The notes below the pieces were generated by a model, which was not told where the DNA came from, searched no databases, and worked only from the letters and a program-made list of their open reading frames with translations. A program made the translations under genes and the position numbers. Below, piece after piece: positions 16,250-24,282 of a stretch of 64,000 nt of DNA (position 1 is the first letter of the stretch; each line of letters starts with the position of its first letter). Source of the stretch: Halovulum dunhuangense (lineage in GTDB: Bacteria; Pseudomonadota; Alphaproteobacteria; Rhodobacterales; Rhodobacteraceae); the NCBI RefSeq assembly GCF_013093415.1, contig NZ_JABFBC010000001.1:1178001-1242000 (forward strand). Reading direction: 5' to 3'.

Positions 16250-17149
16250 ATGACCTTCATCCGCCAGAGCCCCTCGACCGGCGCCGGTTCCCCCGATGTC
16301 TGGGGTATCTACGAGCCCGATACCGGCTCGATCCAGTATGTCGTCGCCGATCCCGAGACGAGAAAGGCCGCGCTGATCGACACGGTACTGAACTTCGACC
16401 CCGCCCATGCCCGCACCGGCACCTGGACCGCCGGGGAATCGCTTCGACTTGTCGAGGCCGAGGGGCTGGAGGTGGAATGGATCCTCGACACCCATCCCCA
16501 TGCCGACCACCTGATGGCCGCCGCCTGGCTGAAGCAGCGTCTGGGCGTGCCCATGGCCATCGGCGAGAAGACGCGCGACATCGCGCGTATCTGGGCCGGG
16601 CACTACAACACGCCCGACGCCTTCGATCCCGATCGCGACTTCGACCGGCTGTTCGCGGATGGCGACAGCTTCACCATCGGCCGCCTGCCGGTGCGGGTCA
16701 TGCTTTCGCCGGGGCATACGCTGGGCTCGATCACCTATGTGGTCGGCACCGACGCGGCCTTCGTGCATGACACGCTGATGTATCCCGACAGCGGGTCGTC
16801 GCGGGCGGATTTCCCGGGGGGATCGGCGCGCGACCTTTACGCCTCGATCCAGAAGATCCTGGCCCTGCCGGAGCCGACCCGGCTGTTCGTCGGCCACGAC
16901 TACAAGGGCGGCGGCCGAAGCGAGCCGGCCTGGGAGGCGACCGCGGCCGAGCACAAGGCCCGCAACGCGCATCTGGGCGGTGGCGTGTCCGAGGCCGATT
17001 TCGTCGCCCTGCGCGAGGCGCGGGACAGGACGCTGAAACTGCCCGACCGGATGCTCTACGCGCTACAGGTCAACCTGCGCGGCGGGCGGCTGCCCGAGCC
17101 CGACAGCGACGGGCGCAGCTATTTCCGCATTCCCGCCAACCTGTTCTGA
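16250..17149 (+). CDS. Persulfide dioxygenase-like MBL-fold hydrolase (ETHE1/Blh type)
   Basis: 299 residues; the start is supported by AAAGGAGAAATA. Metallo-beta-lactamase fold with HPHADH at 82-87, SPGHTLGS in the middle, and a second-shell stretch VHDTLMYPDSGSSRADFPGG that is characteristic of ETHE1/Blh enzymes, followed by RLFVGHDY. These non-heme iron dioxygenases oxidise glutathione persulfide to sulfite in sulfide detoxification. The C terminus (QVNLRGGRLPEP, YFRIPANLF) also fits the Blh subgroup. No rhodanese or sulfide:quinone reductase gene is adjacent in the window, so the pathway partner is elsewhere. Confidence 0.88.
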   Translation: MTFIRQSPSTGAGSPDVWGIYEPDTGSIQYVVADPETRKAALIDTVLNFDPAHARTGTWTAGESLRLVEAEGLEVEWILDTHPHADHLMAAAWLKQRLGVPMAIGEKTRDIARIWAGHYNTPDAFDPDRDFDRLFADGDSFTIGRLPVRVMLSPGHTLGSITYVVGTDAAFVHDTLMYPDSGSSRADFPGGSARDLYASIQKILALPEPTRLFVGHDYKGGGRSEPAWEATAAEHKARNAHLGGGVSEADFVALREARDRTLKLPDRMLYALQVNLRGGRLPEPDSDGRSYFRIPANLF

Positions 17150-17245
17150 CGGACGCAGCCCCCCGGGCCGATACCCTTCCCGGGGGGCTGGACGGCGATC
17201 GCGGCAATGCCTAACTCCCTGCCATCCGGACCAGGGAGAAATGCC

Positions 17246-18040
17246 GTGCGCGACCGCCTCAAGACACTGATCGAGAATCCCCGCTTCGAACGTGCGATCC
17301 TGATCCTGATCGCCGTGAACGCGGTGACGCTCGGGCTAGAGACCAGCGCCGCGGTGATGGAACGGATCGGCGGTTTCCTGAAGGCCTTCGACAAGGCGAT
17401 CCTCGCCGTTTTCGTGATCGAGATCGCCGCGCGCCTCTATGTCGACTTCCGCGGCTTCTGGCGCGATCCCTGGCGGATCTTCGATTTCAGCGTGGTCGCC
17501 ATCTCGCTGATCCCTGCGACAGGCCCGCTCTCGGTGCTGCGCGCCTTCCGGGTGCTGCGCATCCTGCGCCTGATCTCGGGTGTCAAGGCGATGCGCCGCG
17601 TGGTGGCGGGCCTGCTCGAGGCGCTTCCGGGGATGGGCTCGATCGTGCTCCTGCTGGTGCTCATCTTCTACGTCACCGCGGTCATATCGACGATGCTGTT
17701 CGGGCAGAGCTTCCCCGACTGGTTCGGCACGCTGCCCGCCTCGGCCTATACCCTGTTCCAGATCATGACGCTGGAAAGCTGGTCCATGGGCATCGTGCGC
17801 CCGGTGATGGAGGTGTATCCGCTCGCCTGGCTGCTGTTCATCCCCTTCATCCTGTCCACCGCCTTCACCGTGCTCAACCTGTTCATCGGCGTGATCGTCG
17901 ACGCGATGCAGTCCGAGCACGAGGCCGAGGCGCAGGGCGAGCGTGACGCCCTCCAGCGTGAGACCGAGGCGATCCTTGCAGAGGTCCGCGCGCTTCGCGC
18001 CGATGTCGCCGCGCTGCGCGGGGATCAGCCGCAGGGTTGA
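17246..18040 (+). CDS. Bacterial voltage-gated sodium channel (BacNav)
   Basis: 264 residues from GTG 17246, chosen over the in-frame ATG at 17207 because AGGGAGA sits 7 nt upstream and the N terminus then aligns with known channels (MRDRLKTLIENPRFERAILI). Six membrane segments: S4 holds four regularly spaced arginines (R99, R102, R105, R108), and the pore loop reads TLESWSMG (175-182), the selectivity filter of NavAb/NaChBac-type sodium channels. S6 (~195-220) is followed by an acidic, heptad-like cytoplasmic coiled coil (~222-260) as in tetrameric BacNav proteins. Known roles include Na+ entry coupled to motility and pH homeostasis. The call is strong. Confidence 0.93.
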   Translation: MRDRLKTLIENPRFERAILILIAVNAVTLGLETSAAVMERIGGFLKAFDKAILAVFVIEIAARLYVDFRGFWRDPWRIFDFSVVAISLIPATGPLSVLRAFRVLRILRLISGVKAMRRVVAGLLEALPGMGSIVLLLVLIFYVTAVISTMLFGQSFPDWFGTLPASAYTLFQIMTLESWSMGIVRPVMEVYPLAWLLFIPFILSTAFTVLNLFIGVIVDAMQSEHEAEAQGERDALQRETEAILAEVRALRADVAALRGDQPQG

Positions 18041-18343
18041 CTTGTGGCGGTGCGGGGCGCATATGCCACTCACCTTGGGGGGATCTGCCGCGTGAGTGGA
18101 TGGTCCGCAACGCCATCCGACTGGCCGCCGACAAATCCCCGAAGCCCGCGCCCGGCAATACGGCCCGCGCGGAGTGCCAACCGGCTCCCACATCACGCAG
18201 GGGTCCACGGCCTGACCGGCCGGGCGTAACGACGCCCGCCGCCTTGGGCCGCAACCTGTATGCAGCGACCCGCCCGGCCCCGCCGGGGCGGTGGGTCATC
18301 ACATGACGGCGCAGCGATGATGCGCGCCGCGAAAGGCAAGACT
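18041..18343 (+). other. 303-nt structured leader/intergenic before the DEAD-box gene
   Basis: No gene is seen. It holds several inverted repeats: CCACTCAC (18066-18073) with GTGAGTGG (18092-18099), an 18-nt loop; CGGGCGT (18221-18227) with ACGCCCG (18232-18238), a tight 4-nt loop; and a GC-rich CCGGCCCCGCCGGGG cluster near 18275-18292. These could be a terminator for the sodium-channel gene or a structured 5' leader of the helicase mRNA. Confidence 0.45.
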
Positions 18344-19594
18344 TTGACCGATTTCAATTCCCTCGGGCTGGCCAAGAGCCTGCTCGAAGCCCTGGCCCAG
18401 CAGAACATCAGCGAACCCACCCCGATCCAGGCGCAGGCGATCCCCCATGCGATGGCCGGGCGCGATGTCATGGGCCTCGCGCAGACCGGCACCGGCAAGA
18501 CGGCGGCCTTCGGCCTGCCGCTTGTGCACAAGCTGATCAAGACCGGCGAGCGCCCCGCCCCCCGCGGCGTGCGGGCCCTGATCCTTGCGCCCACGCGTGA
18601 ACTGGCGCGCCAGATCTCCGATGCGCTGGGCGCGTTTACCCGGCGCTCCCCGCTCAAGGTGGGCATCGTCGTGGGCGGCGCGTCGATCAACGCGCAGGTC
18701 AAGCGGATGGAACGCGGGATCGACATTCTCGTGGCAACCCCGGGCCGGCTGATCGACCTGATCGAGCGGCGCGCGGTCAACCTGGGCGATACCCGCTTCC
18801 TGGTCCTCGACGAGGCGGACCAGATGCTCGACATGGGCTTCATCCACGCCCTGCGCAGGATCGCGCCGCTCCTGCCGAAGGACCGGCAGACCATGCTGTT
18901 CTCGGCCACCATGCCCGCCCAGATGGCGGAACTGGCAGCCGCCTATCTGAACGACCCGGTCCGCGTGCAGGTCAGCCCGCCGGGCAAGGCCGCCGACAAG
19001 ATCGACCAGTCGGTGCATTTCGTGGACCAGGGCGCCAAGGGCGCGTTGCTGCGCGACCAGCTGGCCGCGCACCCGCGCGACCGTGCGCTCGTCTTCTGCC
19101 GCACCAAGCACGGCGCCGAGCGGCTGATGAAGGGGCTGGTGGCCGATGGCTTCGCCGCGGCCTCGATCCACGGCAACAAGAGCCAGGGCCAGCGCGACCG
19201 GGCGCTCGACGCTTTCCGGGATGGCAAGGTGCTGGTGCTGGTCGCGACCGACGTTGCCGCCCGCGGGATCGACGTGCCGGGCGTGCGCCATGTCTACAAC
19301 TACGAGATGCCGAACGTGGCCGAGAACTACGTCCACCGGATCGGGCGCACGGCGCGGGCCGGGGCCGATGGCCGCGCCGTCGCCTTCTGTGCACCGGCCG
19401 AGATCGGCGAGCTGCGCGCCATCGAGAAGCTGATGAAGATCGAGATCGCCGTCGCCGGCGGCACCCCGCCGGCCCGCGGCCAGCGCGGCCAGCCGCGCCC
19501 CGAGGGGCAGGGCAAGCCCGGCAGCAAACCCGGCAAGCCCGCCAATCGCGGCCGGCGCCCGCGCCGGCGCGGCGGCGAGCGCATGGCTGCCTGA
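18344..19594 (+). CDS. DEAD-box ATP-dependent RNA helicase (RhlE-like)
   Basis: 416 residues from TTG 18344 (GAAAGG 8 nt upstream; product begins LTDFNSLGLAKSLL as homologues do); ATG 18317 or 18320 in the same frame would add 8-9 residues but has no clear ribosome binding site. All core motifs are visible: Q-motif PTPIQ, AQTGTGKT (I), PTRELA (Ia), DEAD (II), SAT (III), ATDVAARGID and HRIGRTARAG (V, VI). The C-terminal tail is basic and Gly/Pro/Arg-rich, typical of the RhlE group in ribosome assembly and cold adaptation. A strong terminator follows. Confidence 0.93.
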   Translation: MTDFNSLGLAKSLLEALAQQNISEPTPIQAQAIPHAMAGRDVMGLAQTGTGKTAAFGLPLVHKLIKTGERPAPRGVRALILAPTRELARQISDALGAFTRRSPLKVGIVVGGASINAQVKRMERGIDILVATPGRLIDLIERRAVNLGDTRFLVLDEADQMLDMGFIHALRRIAPLLPKDRQTMLFSATMPAQMAELAAAYLNDPVRVQVSPPGKAADKIDQSVHFVDQGAKGALLRDQLAAHPRDRALVFCRTKHGAERLMKGLVADGFAAASIHGNKSQGQRDRALDAFRDGKVLVLVATDVAARGIDVPGVRHVYNYEMPNVAENYVHRIGRTARAGADGRAVAFCAPAEIGELRAIEKLMKIEIAVAGGTPPARGQRGQPRPEGQGKPGSKPGKPANRGRRPRRRGGERMAA

Positions 19595-19602
19595 CGACAA
19601 CG

Positions 19603-19632
19603 AAGGGGCGCCACGGCGCCCCTTTCCTTTTT
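19603..19632 (+). terminator. Rho-independent terminator of the DEAD-box gene
   Basis: AAGGGGCGCC / GGCGCCCCTT hairpin with a very short loop, followed by TTTCCTTTTT. It sits 8 nt after the helicase stop and also ends the convergent cupin gene region. Confidence 0.88.
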
Positions 19633-20294
19633 CAGACCAGCGCGGCCAGGTGGCCCGACTTGATGTAAAGCCGGCACCCTTCCTCCGATACGGGCCTGTG
19701 CGGCAGGCCGGGCGGATTGCGGATCCAGCTGCCCGCCGGGTAGTGCCCCTCCGCGTCCGAGACACTGCCCGACAGCACCAGGATCTCCTCGCCGCCGGGA
19801 TGCGCATGGGCCGCCCCCCGCGTCCCCGGCGCGAAATCGACGATCCGCACCGTCTCTCCCGGGACGTCGTGCAGAAGAAGCTCCGTCATGCCCGGAACCG
19901 TTCCGGGAACGAAGGCAGCTTCTGCGGTCGCGACATGGAACTGCTCGGTGTCTGATGGATCGAACTGGCGCAGCTTCACGAAGATGGTGCAGCCCGGATC
20001 GGTATGCGGGCTGTGCGCGGTGCCGATCGGATTGCGGACGTAGCTGCCGGCCGGGTAGTCGCCGCTCTCGTCCGAGAACACCCCGTCGAGCACCAGGAAC
20101 TCCTCGCCGCCGCCATGCTCATGCTCCGAGAATCGCGATCCGGGCGCAAACCGCACAAGGCTGGTCGCGCGCGCCACTTCCTCGCCGATCCGGTCCAGCA
20201 TCATCCGCTCGACGCCCGACGAGGGGGACCCGGTCCAGACATGATCCTCGGGGCGGATCACGACCCGCTGGCTGAAATCGGCGTTGAGACGCAT
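19632..20294 (-). CDS. Bicupin protein, ChrR-like cupin repeats
   Basis: 220 residues with two similar cupin units. Unit 1 has FAPGSRFSEHEHGGGEEFLVLDG, then YPAGSYVRNPIGTAHSP; unit 2 has FAPGTRGAAHAHPGGEEILVLSG, then YPAGSWIRNPPGLPHRP. Each keeps the H.H....E metal-binding motif and a later His, so both sites can bind metal. This matches the cupin half of ChrR-type anti-sigma factors, but the zinc-binding N-terminal anti-sigma domain is absent and no ECF sigma gene is adjacent, so a stand-alone metal-dependent enzyme or sensor is more likely. AAGAAAGGG upstream supports the start at 20294. Confidence 0.82.
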   Translation of the reverse strand: MRLNADFSQRVVIRPEDHVWTGSPSSGVERMMLDRIGEEVARATSLVRFAPGSRFSEHEHGGGEEFLVLDGVFSDESGDYPAGSYVRNPIGTAHSPHTDPGCTIFVKLRQFDPSDTEQFHVATAEAAFVPGTVPGMTELLLHDVPGETVRIVDFAPGTRGAAHAHPGGEEILVLSGSVSDAEGHYPAGSWIRNPPGLPHRPVSEEGCRLYIKSGHLAALV

Positions 20295-20389
20295 CGGCGG
20301 CCCTTTCTTCCTTCAATGTTCGTGCGCGGGAAACTGGCCCGCCCGGCCCCCAGGTCAAACCCCCCGGGGGCCGCACGGCCGTCCTTCCG

Positions 20390-20424
20390 CTTTCTTCAAA
20401 TATCCCCGCCGGAGGCATCCGGCG
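20390..20424 (-). repeat. 35-bp element, copy 2, downstream of the aminotransferase
   Basis: Exact reverse complement of 396-430. Read on the minus strand it begins 19 nt after the aminotransferase stop, so like copy 1 it lies directly 3' of a gene in the sense direction, with the GCCGG/CCGGC hairpin first and GGGGATATTT after it. Confidence 0.8.
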
Positions 20425-20443
20425 ACGCGGCCGGGCGCCTGCG

Positions 20444-21823
20444 TCAGTCCAGATGTCCCTCTGCCCGCGCCCAGTGCATCGTGGCGTCGAGCGCCGCCTC
20501 CATGGGCGCGAAGAGCGCCTCGAGGTCGTCTTCCCCGATGATCATGGGCGGGCAGACGGCCAGCGTGTCGCCTATGGGGCGCAGGATCACGCCATGCTTC
20601 AGCAACTCCGCCGACAGCCGCGGCCCGACCTTGCCGCCGACGCGGAACCCCTTGCGGCCTGGAGGCGCCAGTTCCAGCCCGCCCATCAGGCCACAATGGC
20701 GCGCCTCGCCCACCAGCGGATGCTGCGCCGCGCGGTCCAGCAGCGCGTGCAGTTTCGGTGCTATCCGGCGCACGTTCGAAAGGATGTCGCGGCGCTGGTA
20801 GATCTCCAGCGCCTTGATCCCCACGGCACATCCCATCGGGTGCCCGCCATAGGTGAAGCCATGTCCGAAGGTGCCGATCCGGCCGGAATTGGCCTCGATC
20901 GCCTCGGCCATGTCGCCATCGAAGGCGACGGCGGACAGGGGCGCATAGCCGCCCGTCAGCTGCTTGGCCATGGAAAACGCGCGCGGCCGCATGCCCAGCG
21001 TCTCGGCCCCGAACCAGTTGCCGGTGCGCCCGAAGCCGGTGATCACCTCGTCCGAGATGAGCGCGATGTCATGGGCGTCGAGCACCGGCTGGATCGCCTC
21101 GAAATAGCCTTTGGGGGGCGGGATCACGCCGCCCGCGCCCATCACCGGTTCCGCGATCATGGCGGCGATGGTGTCGGGGCCCTCGCGTTCGATCAGCGCC
21201 TCCAGATCGGCCTTCAGGCGCGCGACGAACTCGGCCTCGCTCTCGCCGTCCTTCGCGTCCTTCCAGTAATGCGGGCTCGATGTGTGCCGGATGCGGTCCA
21301 CCGGCAGGTCGAAATCCTGGTGGTTCGCGGGCAGGCCCGTCAGCGAGCCCGACACGATCGTCACCCCGTGATAGGCGCGGATGCGGCTGATGATCTTTTT
21401 CTTCCCGGGCCGGCCGATGGCGTTGTTGTAATACCACTGCAGCTTGATCTGGCTCTCGTTCGCCTCGGAGCCCGAGGACTGGTAGAAGACCCGCGCCATC
21501 GGCACGGGCAGCAGTTCCTTGATCTTCTCGGCCAGTTCCACCGCCGGCTCGTGGCTGCGGCCGCCGAAGATGTGGTAGTAGGGCAGGCGGCCCAGCTGCT
21601 CGCGGGCGGCCTCGATCAGCTCCTCGTCGGAAAAGCCCAGGCCGCAGCACCAGAGCCCCGCCATCCCCTCGATATACTCGCGGCCCTGGTCGTCCCAGAC
21701 CCGCACCCCCTTGCCGCGGTCGATCACCAGCGGCCCGGTCTGCCTGAGCGCGACCGCGTCCGTGTAGGGGTGCAGCAACGCCTCGACGTCGCGCATCTGC
21801 ATGTTGGTCAGGGGCTGTGTCAT
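20444..21823 (-). CDS. Class III (omega) aminotransferase
   Basis: 459 residues. PLP-dependent class III fold: YQSSGSEANESQIKL (cofactor phosphate site), RIRAYHG, ISDEVITGFGRTG (Asp of the PLP pyridine) and the Schiff-base lysine in SMAKQLTGGYAPLSA. The length and the AKQLT.GY.P signature fit the group acting on terminal amines with pyruvate as acceptor (putrescine, taurine, beta-alanine and related). Substrate cannot be set from sequence. It begins MTQPLTNMQMRDVEALLHPYTD. The upstream 167 nt contain the phytase-like gene's Pho box, so the two genes diverge from a shared control region. Confidence 0.9.
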   Translation of the reverse strand: MTQPLTNMQMRDVEALLHPYTDAVALRQTGPLVIDRGKGVRVWDDQGREYIEGMAGLWCCGLGFSDEELIEAAREQLGRLPYYHIFGGRSHEPAVELAEKIKELLPVPMARVFYQSSGSEANESQIKLQWYYNNAIGRPGKKKIISRIRAYHGVTIVSGSLTGLPANHQDFDLPVDRIRHTSSPHYWKDAKDGESEAEFVARLKADLEALIEREGPDTIAAMIAEPVMGAGGVIPPPKGYFEAIQPVLDAHDIALISDEVITGFGRTGNWFGAETLGMRPRAFSMAKQLTGGYAPLSAVAFDGDMAEAIEANSGRIGTFGHGFTYGGHPMGCAVGIKALEIYQRRDILSNVRRIAPKLHALLDRAAQHPLVGEARHCGLMGGLELAPPGRKGFRVGGKVGPRLSAELLKHGVILRPIGDTLAVCPPMIIGEDDLEALFAPMEAALDATMHWARAEGHLD

Positions 21824-21904
21824 GGGACCTCTCCGGTGCCGCGCGGGGCTGTCCGCGCAGTTAGGCCCGCGCGGTGGCGAAGGTCAATCGCGATGCCGCC
21901 CGGT

Positions 21905-21944
21905 CCGTCACGCCCCCGTCACCAAACTGATACGGGGCCGTCAT
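21905..21944 (+). promoter_or_regulatory. Tandem Pho box (four heptamers, 11-bp period)
   Basis: Heptamers CCGTCAC (21905), CCGTCAC (21916), CTGATAC (21927) and CCGTCAT (21938) lie exactly 11 bp apart. The PhoB operator consensus is two CTGTCAT-like 7-mers separated by 4 bp, the same 11-bp spacing, so this reads as two adjacent PhoB boxes. It ends 46 nt before the start of a phytase-like gene followed by a 5'-nucleotidase gene, both plausible phosphate-starvation products. Confidence 0.75.
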
Positions 21945-21990
21945 GAAGGCCTGCTAGCTGCGTGTGGCGACATTCACCCGCGGGGAAATC

Positions 21991-24156
21991 ATGACAACCA
22001 GACTGCTGGCCGGATCGGCCCTGATCGCATTGACGGCCGCGATGCCGGCCCTTGCCACACCCTATTTCAACCGCATCGCATCCTTTGCCACGCCGCAGAA
22101 CATGGCCGCGGGCGAGGATCAGCTGCGCGAGACCTCGCCCGAGATCGTGGCGGTCACCGAGGATGGCATGACGCTGGTCTACACCGACAGCCCGCTGGGC
22201 GTGATCGGTTTCGTCGACCTGACCGACCCGGCAAGCCCGCAGCCGCTGGGCAATCTGGAACTCGAGGGCGAGCCGACCTCGGTCGCGGTCATCGGCCAGA
22301 CCGCCTATGTGGGCATGAACAGCTCGGAAAGCTTCGTGGAACCGTCGGGCGCGCTTCTGGCCCTCGACGTGGCAAGCCGGGCAGAGACGGCGCGCTGCGA
22401 CCTGGGCGGTCAGCCCGACTCGGTCGCCGCCGCCCCCGACGGCAGCTTCGTCGCCGTCGCCATCGAGAACGAGCGGGACGAGGATCTGAACGACGGCGTC
22501 ATCCCGCAGATGCCCGCGGGGTTCGTCGCGATCGTTCCGCTGGAGAACGGCGCGCCGCAATGCGACGCCATCATCCGCGCCGATCTGACCGGGCTTGCCG
22601 AAGTGGCGGGCGACGACCCGGAGCCGGAATACCTCGACATCAACGGGCTGGGCGAGATCGTCGTCACGCTTCAGGAGAACAACCACATCGCCGTGCTGGG
22701 GCGTGATGGCGCGGTCCTGTCGCATTTCACGGCCGGCGCGGTGGACCTTGAGGGGATCGACACCGCCGAGGACGGCGCGCTTCTGTTCACCGACAGCGTG
22801 GCCGGCGTACTGCGCGAGCCCGACACCGTGGTCTGGATCGACGACCAGCATTTCCTGACCGCCAACGAGGGCGACTACGAGGGCGGCTCGCGCGGCTGGA
22901 CCATCTTCGCCAAGGACGGCACCGTTGCTCACGAGGACGGCACCAGCTTCGAACAGGCGCTGGTCCAGATCGGTCACTACCCCGAGGGTCGCTCGGACTC
23001 GAAGGGCATCGAGCCCGAATCCGCCGGCTATGCCGAATTCGGCGACACGCGCTATGCCTTCGTCGGATCCGAGCGGGGGTCGATCCTGGGCATCTACATG
23101 CTCGACGGCACCACGCCGACGCTGCACCAGCTTCTGCCCTCGGGCATCGGCCCGGAGGGCGTGCTGGCGATCCCGTCGCGCAACCTGCTCGTCACCGCTA
23201 ACGAGACGGATCTGGGCGAGGACGGCCTGGCGCGGGCGCATCTGATGATCTACGAGTTGCAGGACGTGGCCGCGCCCGCCTATCCGACCCTGACATCGCA
23301 AGGTGCGGACGAGCTGATCGGCTGGACCGCGCTTTCGGGGCTGGCCGCGCACCCGACCGAGGCGGGGCTGCTTTACGCCGTCAACGACAGCTTCCTCGGC
23401 CACCAGCCGCGTATCTACGAGATCGACGCGACGCAGGCCCCGGCCCGGATCACCCGCGCGATCGACGTGACCCGCGACGGACGTCCGGCGCAGAAGCTGG
23501 ACATCGAGGGGATCGTCGCGCTCGAGGATGGCGGCTTCTGGCTGGCCTCGGAAGGGCGGACCGACCGGCTGATCCCGCACGCGCTCTACAAGGTGGATGC
23601 CGATGGCGCCATCGAGGAGGAGATCGCCTTCCCGGCAGAGCTTCTGGCGGTTGAAAGGCGCTTCGGCGCGGAAGGCGTGACGCTGATCGGTGACACGCTC
23701 TGGATCGCGATCCAGCGTGAATGGGGCGACGATCCGGAAAACCACGCAAAGCTCGTGTCGTACAACATCGAGACAGAGGAATGGGGCGCGGTGCACTACC
23801 CGAAGGAGTCCCCCGCGACCGGCTGGGTCGGCCTGTCCGAGATCACCGTCCATGGCGACTGGGTCTACATCGTCGAGCGTGACAACCAGGTCGGGCCGAA
23901 CGCGGTGACAAAGCAGCTGACCCGCGTCCCGGTGGCCGAGATGGTCCCGGCGCCGTTGGGGGGCGTCCTGCCGGTGGTGACGAAGGAACCGGTCCGCGAC
24001 CTGCTGCCGGACCTGCTGCGGTGGAACGGCTTCGCGCTCGACAAGATCGAGGGCTTCGCGGTGGATGCCGACGGCACCGGTTTCGTCGTCACCGACAATG
24101 ACGGTGTGGATGATCATTCCGGCGAAACGCTCTTCTGGTCGATCGGGGCCATGTAA
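21991..24156 (+). CDS. Secreted phytase-like esterase with beta-propeller region
   Basis: 721 residues from ATG 21991 (CGGGGAAATC upstream), giving a clean Sec signal MTTRLLAGSALIALTAAMPALA; a GTG at 21964 in frame would spoil it. Residues ~25-400 look like a beta-propeller/choice-of-anchor region (repeats such as EPTSVAVIGQTAYVG and QPDSVAAAPDGSFVAVA). Residues ~430-720 match the esterase-like phytase domain (LSGLAAHPTEAGLLYAVND, LDIEGIVALEDGGFWLASEGR, DKIEGFAVDADGTGFVVTDNDG). Likely exported and acting on phosphate esters outside the cytoplasm. The Pho box upstream and the 5'-nucleotidase downstream support a phosphate-scavenging role. Confidence 0.87.
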   Translation: MTTRLLAGSALIALTAAMPALATPYFNRIASFATPQNMAAGEDQLRETSPEIVAVTEDGMTLVYTDSPLGVIGFVDLTDPASPQPLGNLELEGEPTSVAVIGQTAYVGMNSSESFVEPSGALLALDVASRAETARCDLGGQPDSVAAAPDGSFVAVAIENERDEDLNDGVIPQMPAGFVAIVPLENGAPQCDAIIRADLTGLAEVAGDDPEPEYLDINGLGEIVVTLQENNHIAVLGRDGAVLSHFTAGAVDLEGIDTAEDGALLFTDSVAGVLREPDTVVWIDDQHFLTANEGDYEGGSRGWTIFAKDGTVAHEDGTSFEQALVQIGHYPEGRSDSKGIEPESAGYAEFGDTRYAFVGSERGSILGIYMLDGTTPTLHQLLPSGIGPEGVLAIPSRNLLVTANETDLGEDGLARAHLMIYELQDVAAPAYPTLTSQGADELIGWTALSGLAAHPTEAGLLYAVNDSFLGHQPRIYEIDATQAPARITRAIDVTRDGRPAQKLDIEGIVALEDGGFWLASEGRTDRLIPHALYKVDADGAIEEEIAFPAELLAVERRFGAEGVTLIGDTLWIAIQREWGDDPENHAKLVSYNIETEEWGAVHYPKESPATGWVGLSEITVHGDWVYIVERDNQVGPNAVTKQLTRVPVAEMVPAPLGGVLPVVTKEPVRDLLPDLLRWNGFALDKIEGFAVDADGTGFVVTDNDGVDDHSGETLFWSIGAM

Positions 24157-24178
24157 GCGATCGGGCAGCCGATACGCA

Positions 24179-24204
24179 GGGGCGGGCCGGCAGCGGTCCG
24201 CCCC
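24179..24204 (+). terminator. Hairpin between phytase-like and 5'-nucleotidase genes
   Basis: GGGGCGGGCC / GGTCCGCCCC forms a 10-bp stem with one G-U pair and a 6-nt loop, 22 nt after the phytase-like stop. No T-run follows, so it may be a weak terminator, a processing site or a 3' stabiliser between two genes that could share one transcript. Confidence 0.45.
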
Positions 24205-24282
24205 CAGCATGGCGCTTGCCCGGGCGCGCGCTTCGTGCTTGGCTCGGGTCAATCACAAGACTTCACCGACAGGAGATTTTCC

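Noticed and set aside
15975-16253. A 92-codon frame upstream of the persulfide dioxygenase gene
   Set aside because: No ribosome binding site, no motif, composition of non-coding DNA, and it ends inside the next start region.
19632-20294. ChrR anti-sigma factor
   Set aside because: Cupin repeats match, but the N-terminal zinc-binding anti-sigma domain and an adjacent ECF sigma gene are missing.
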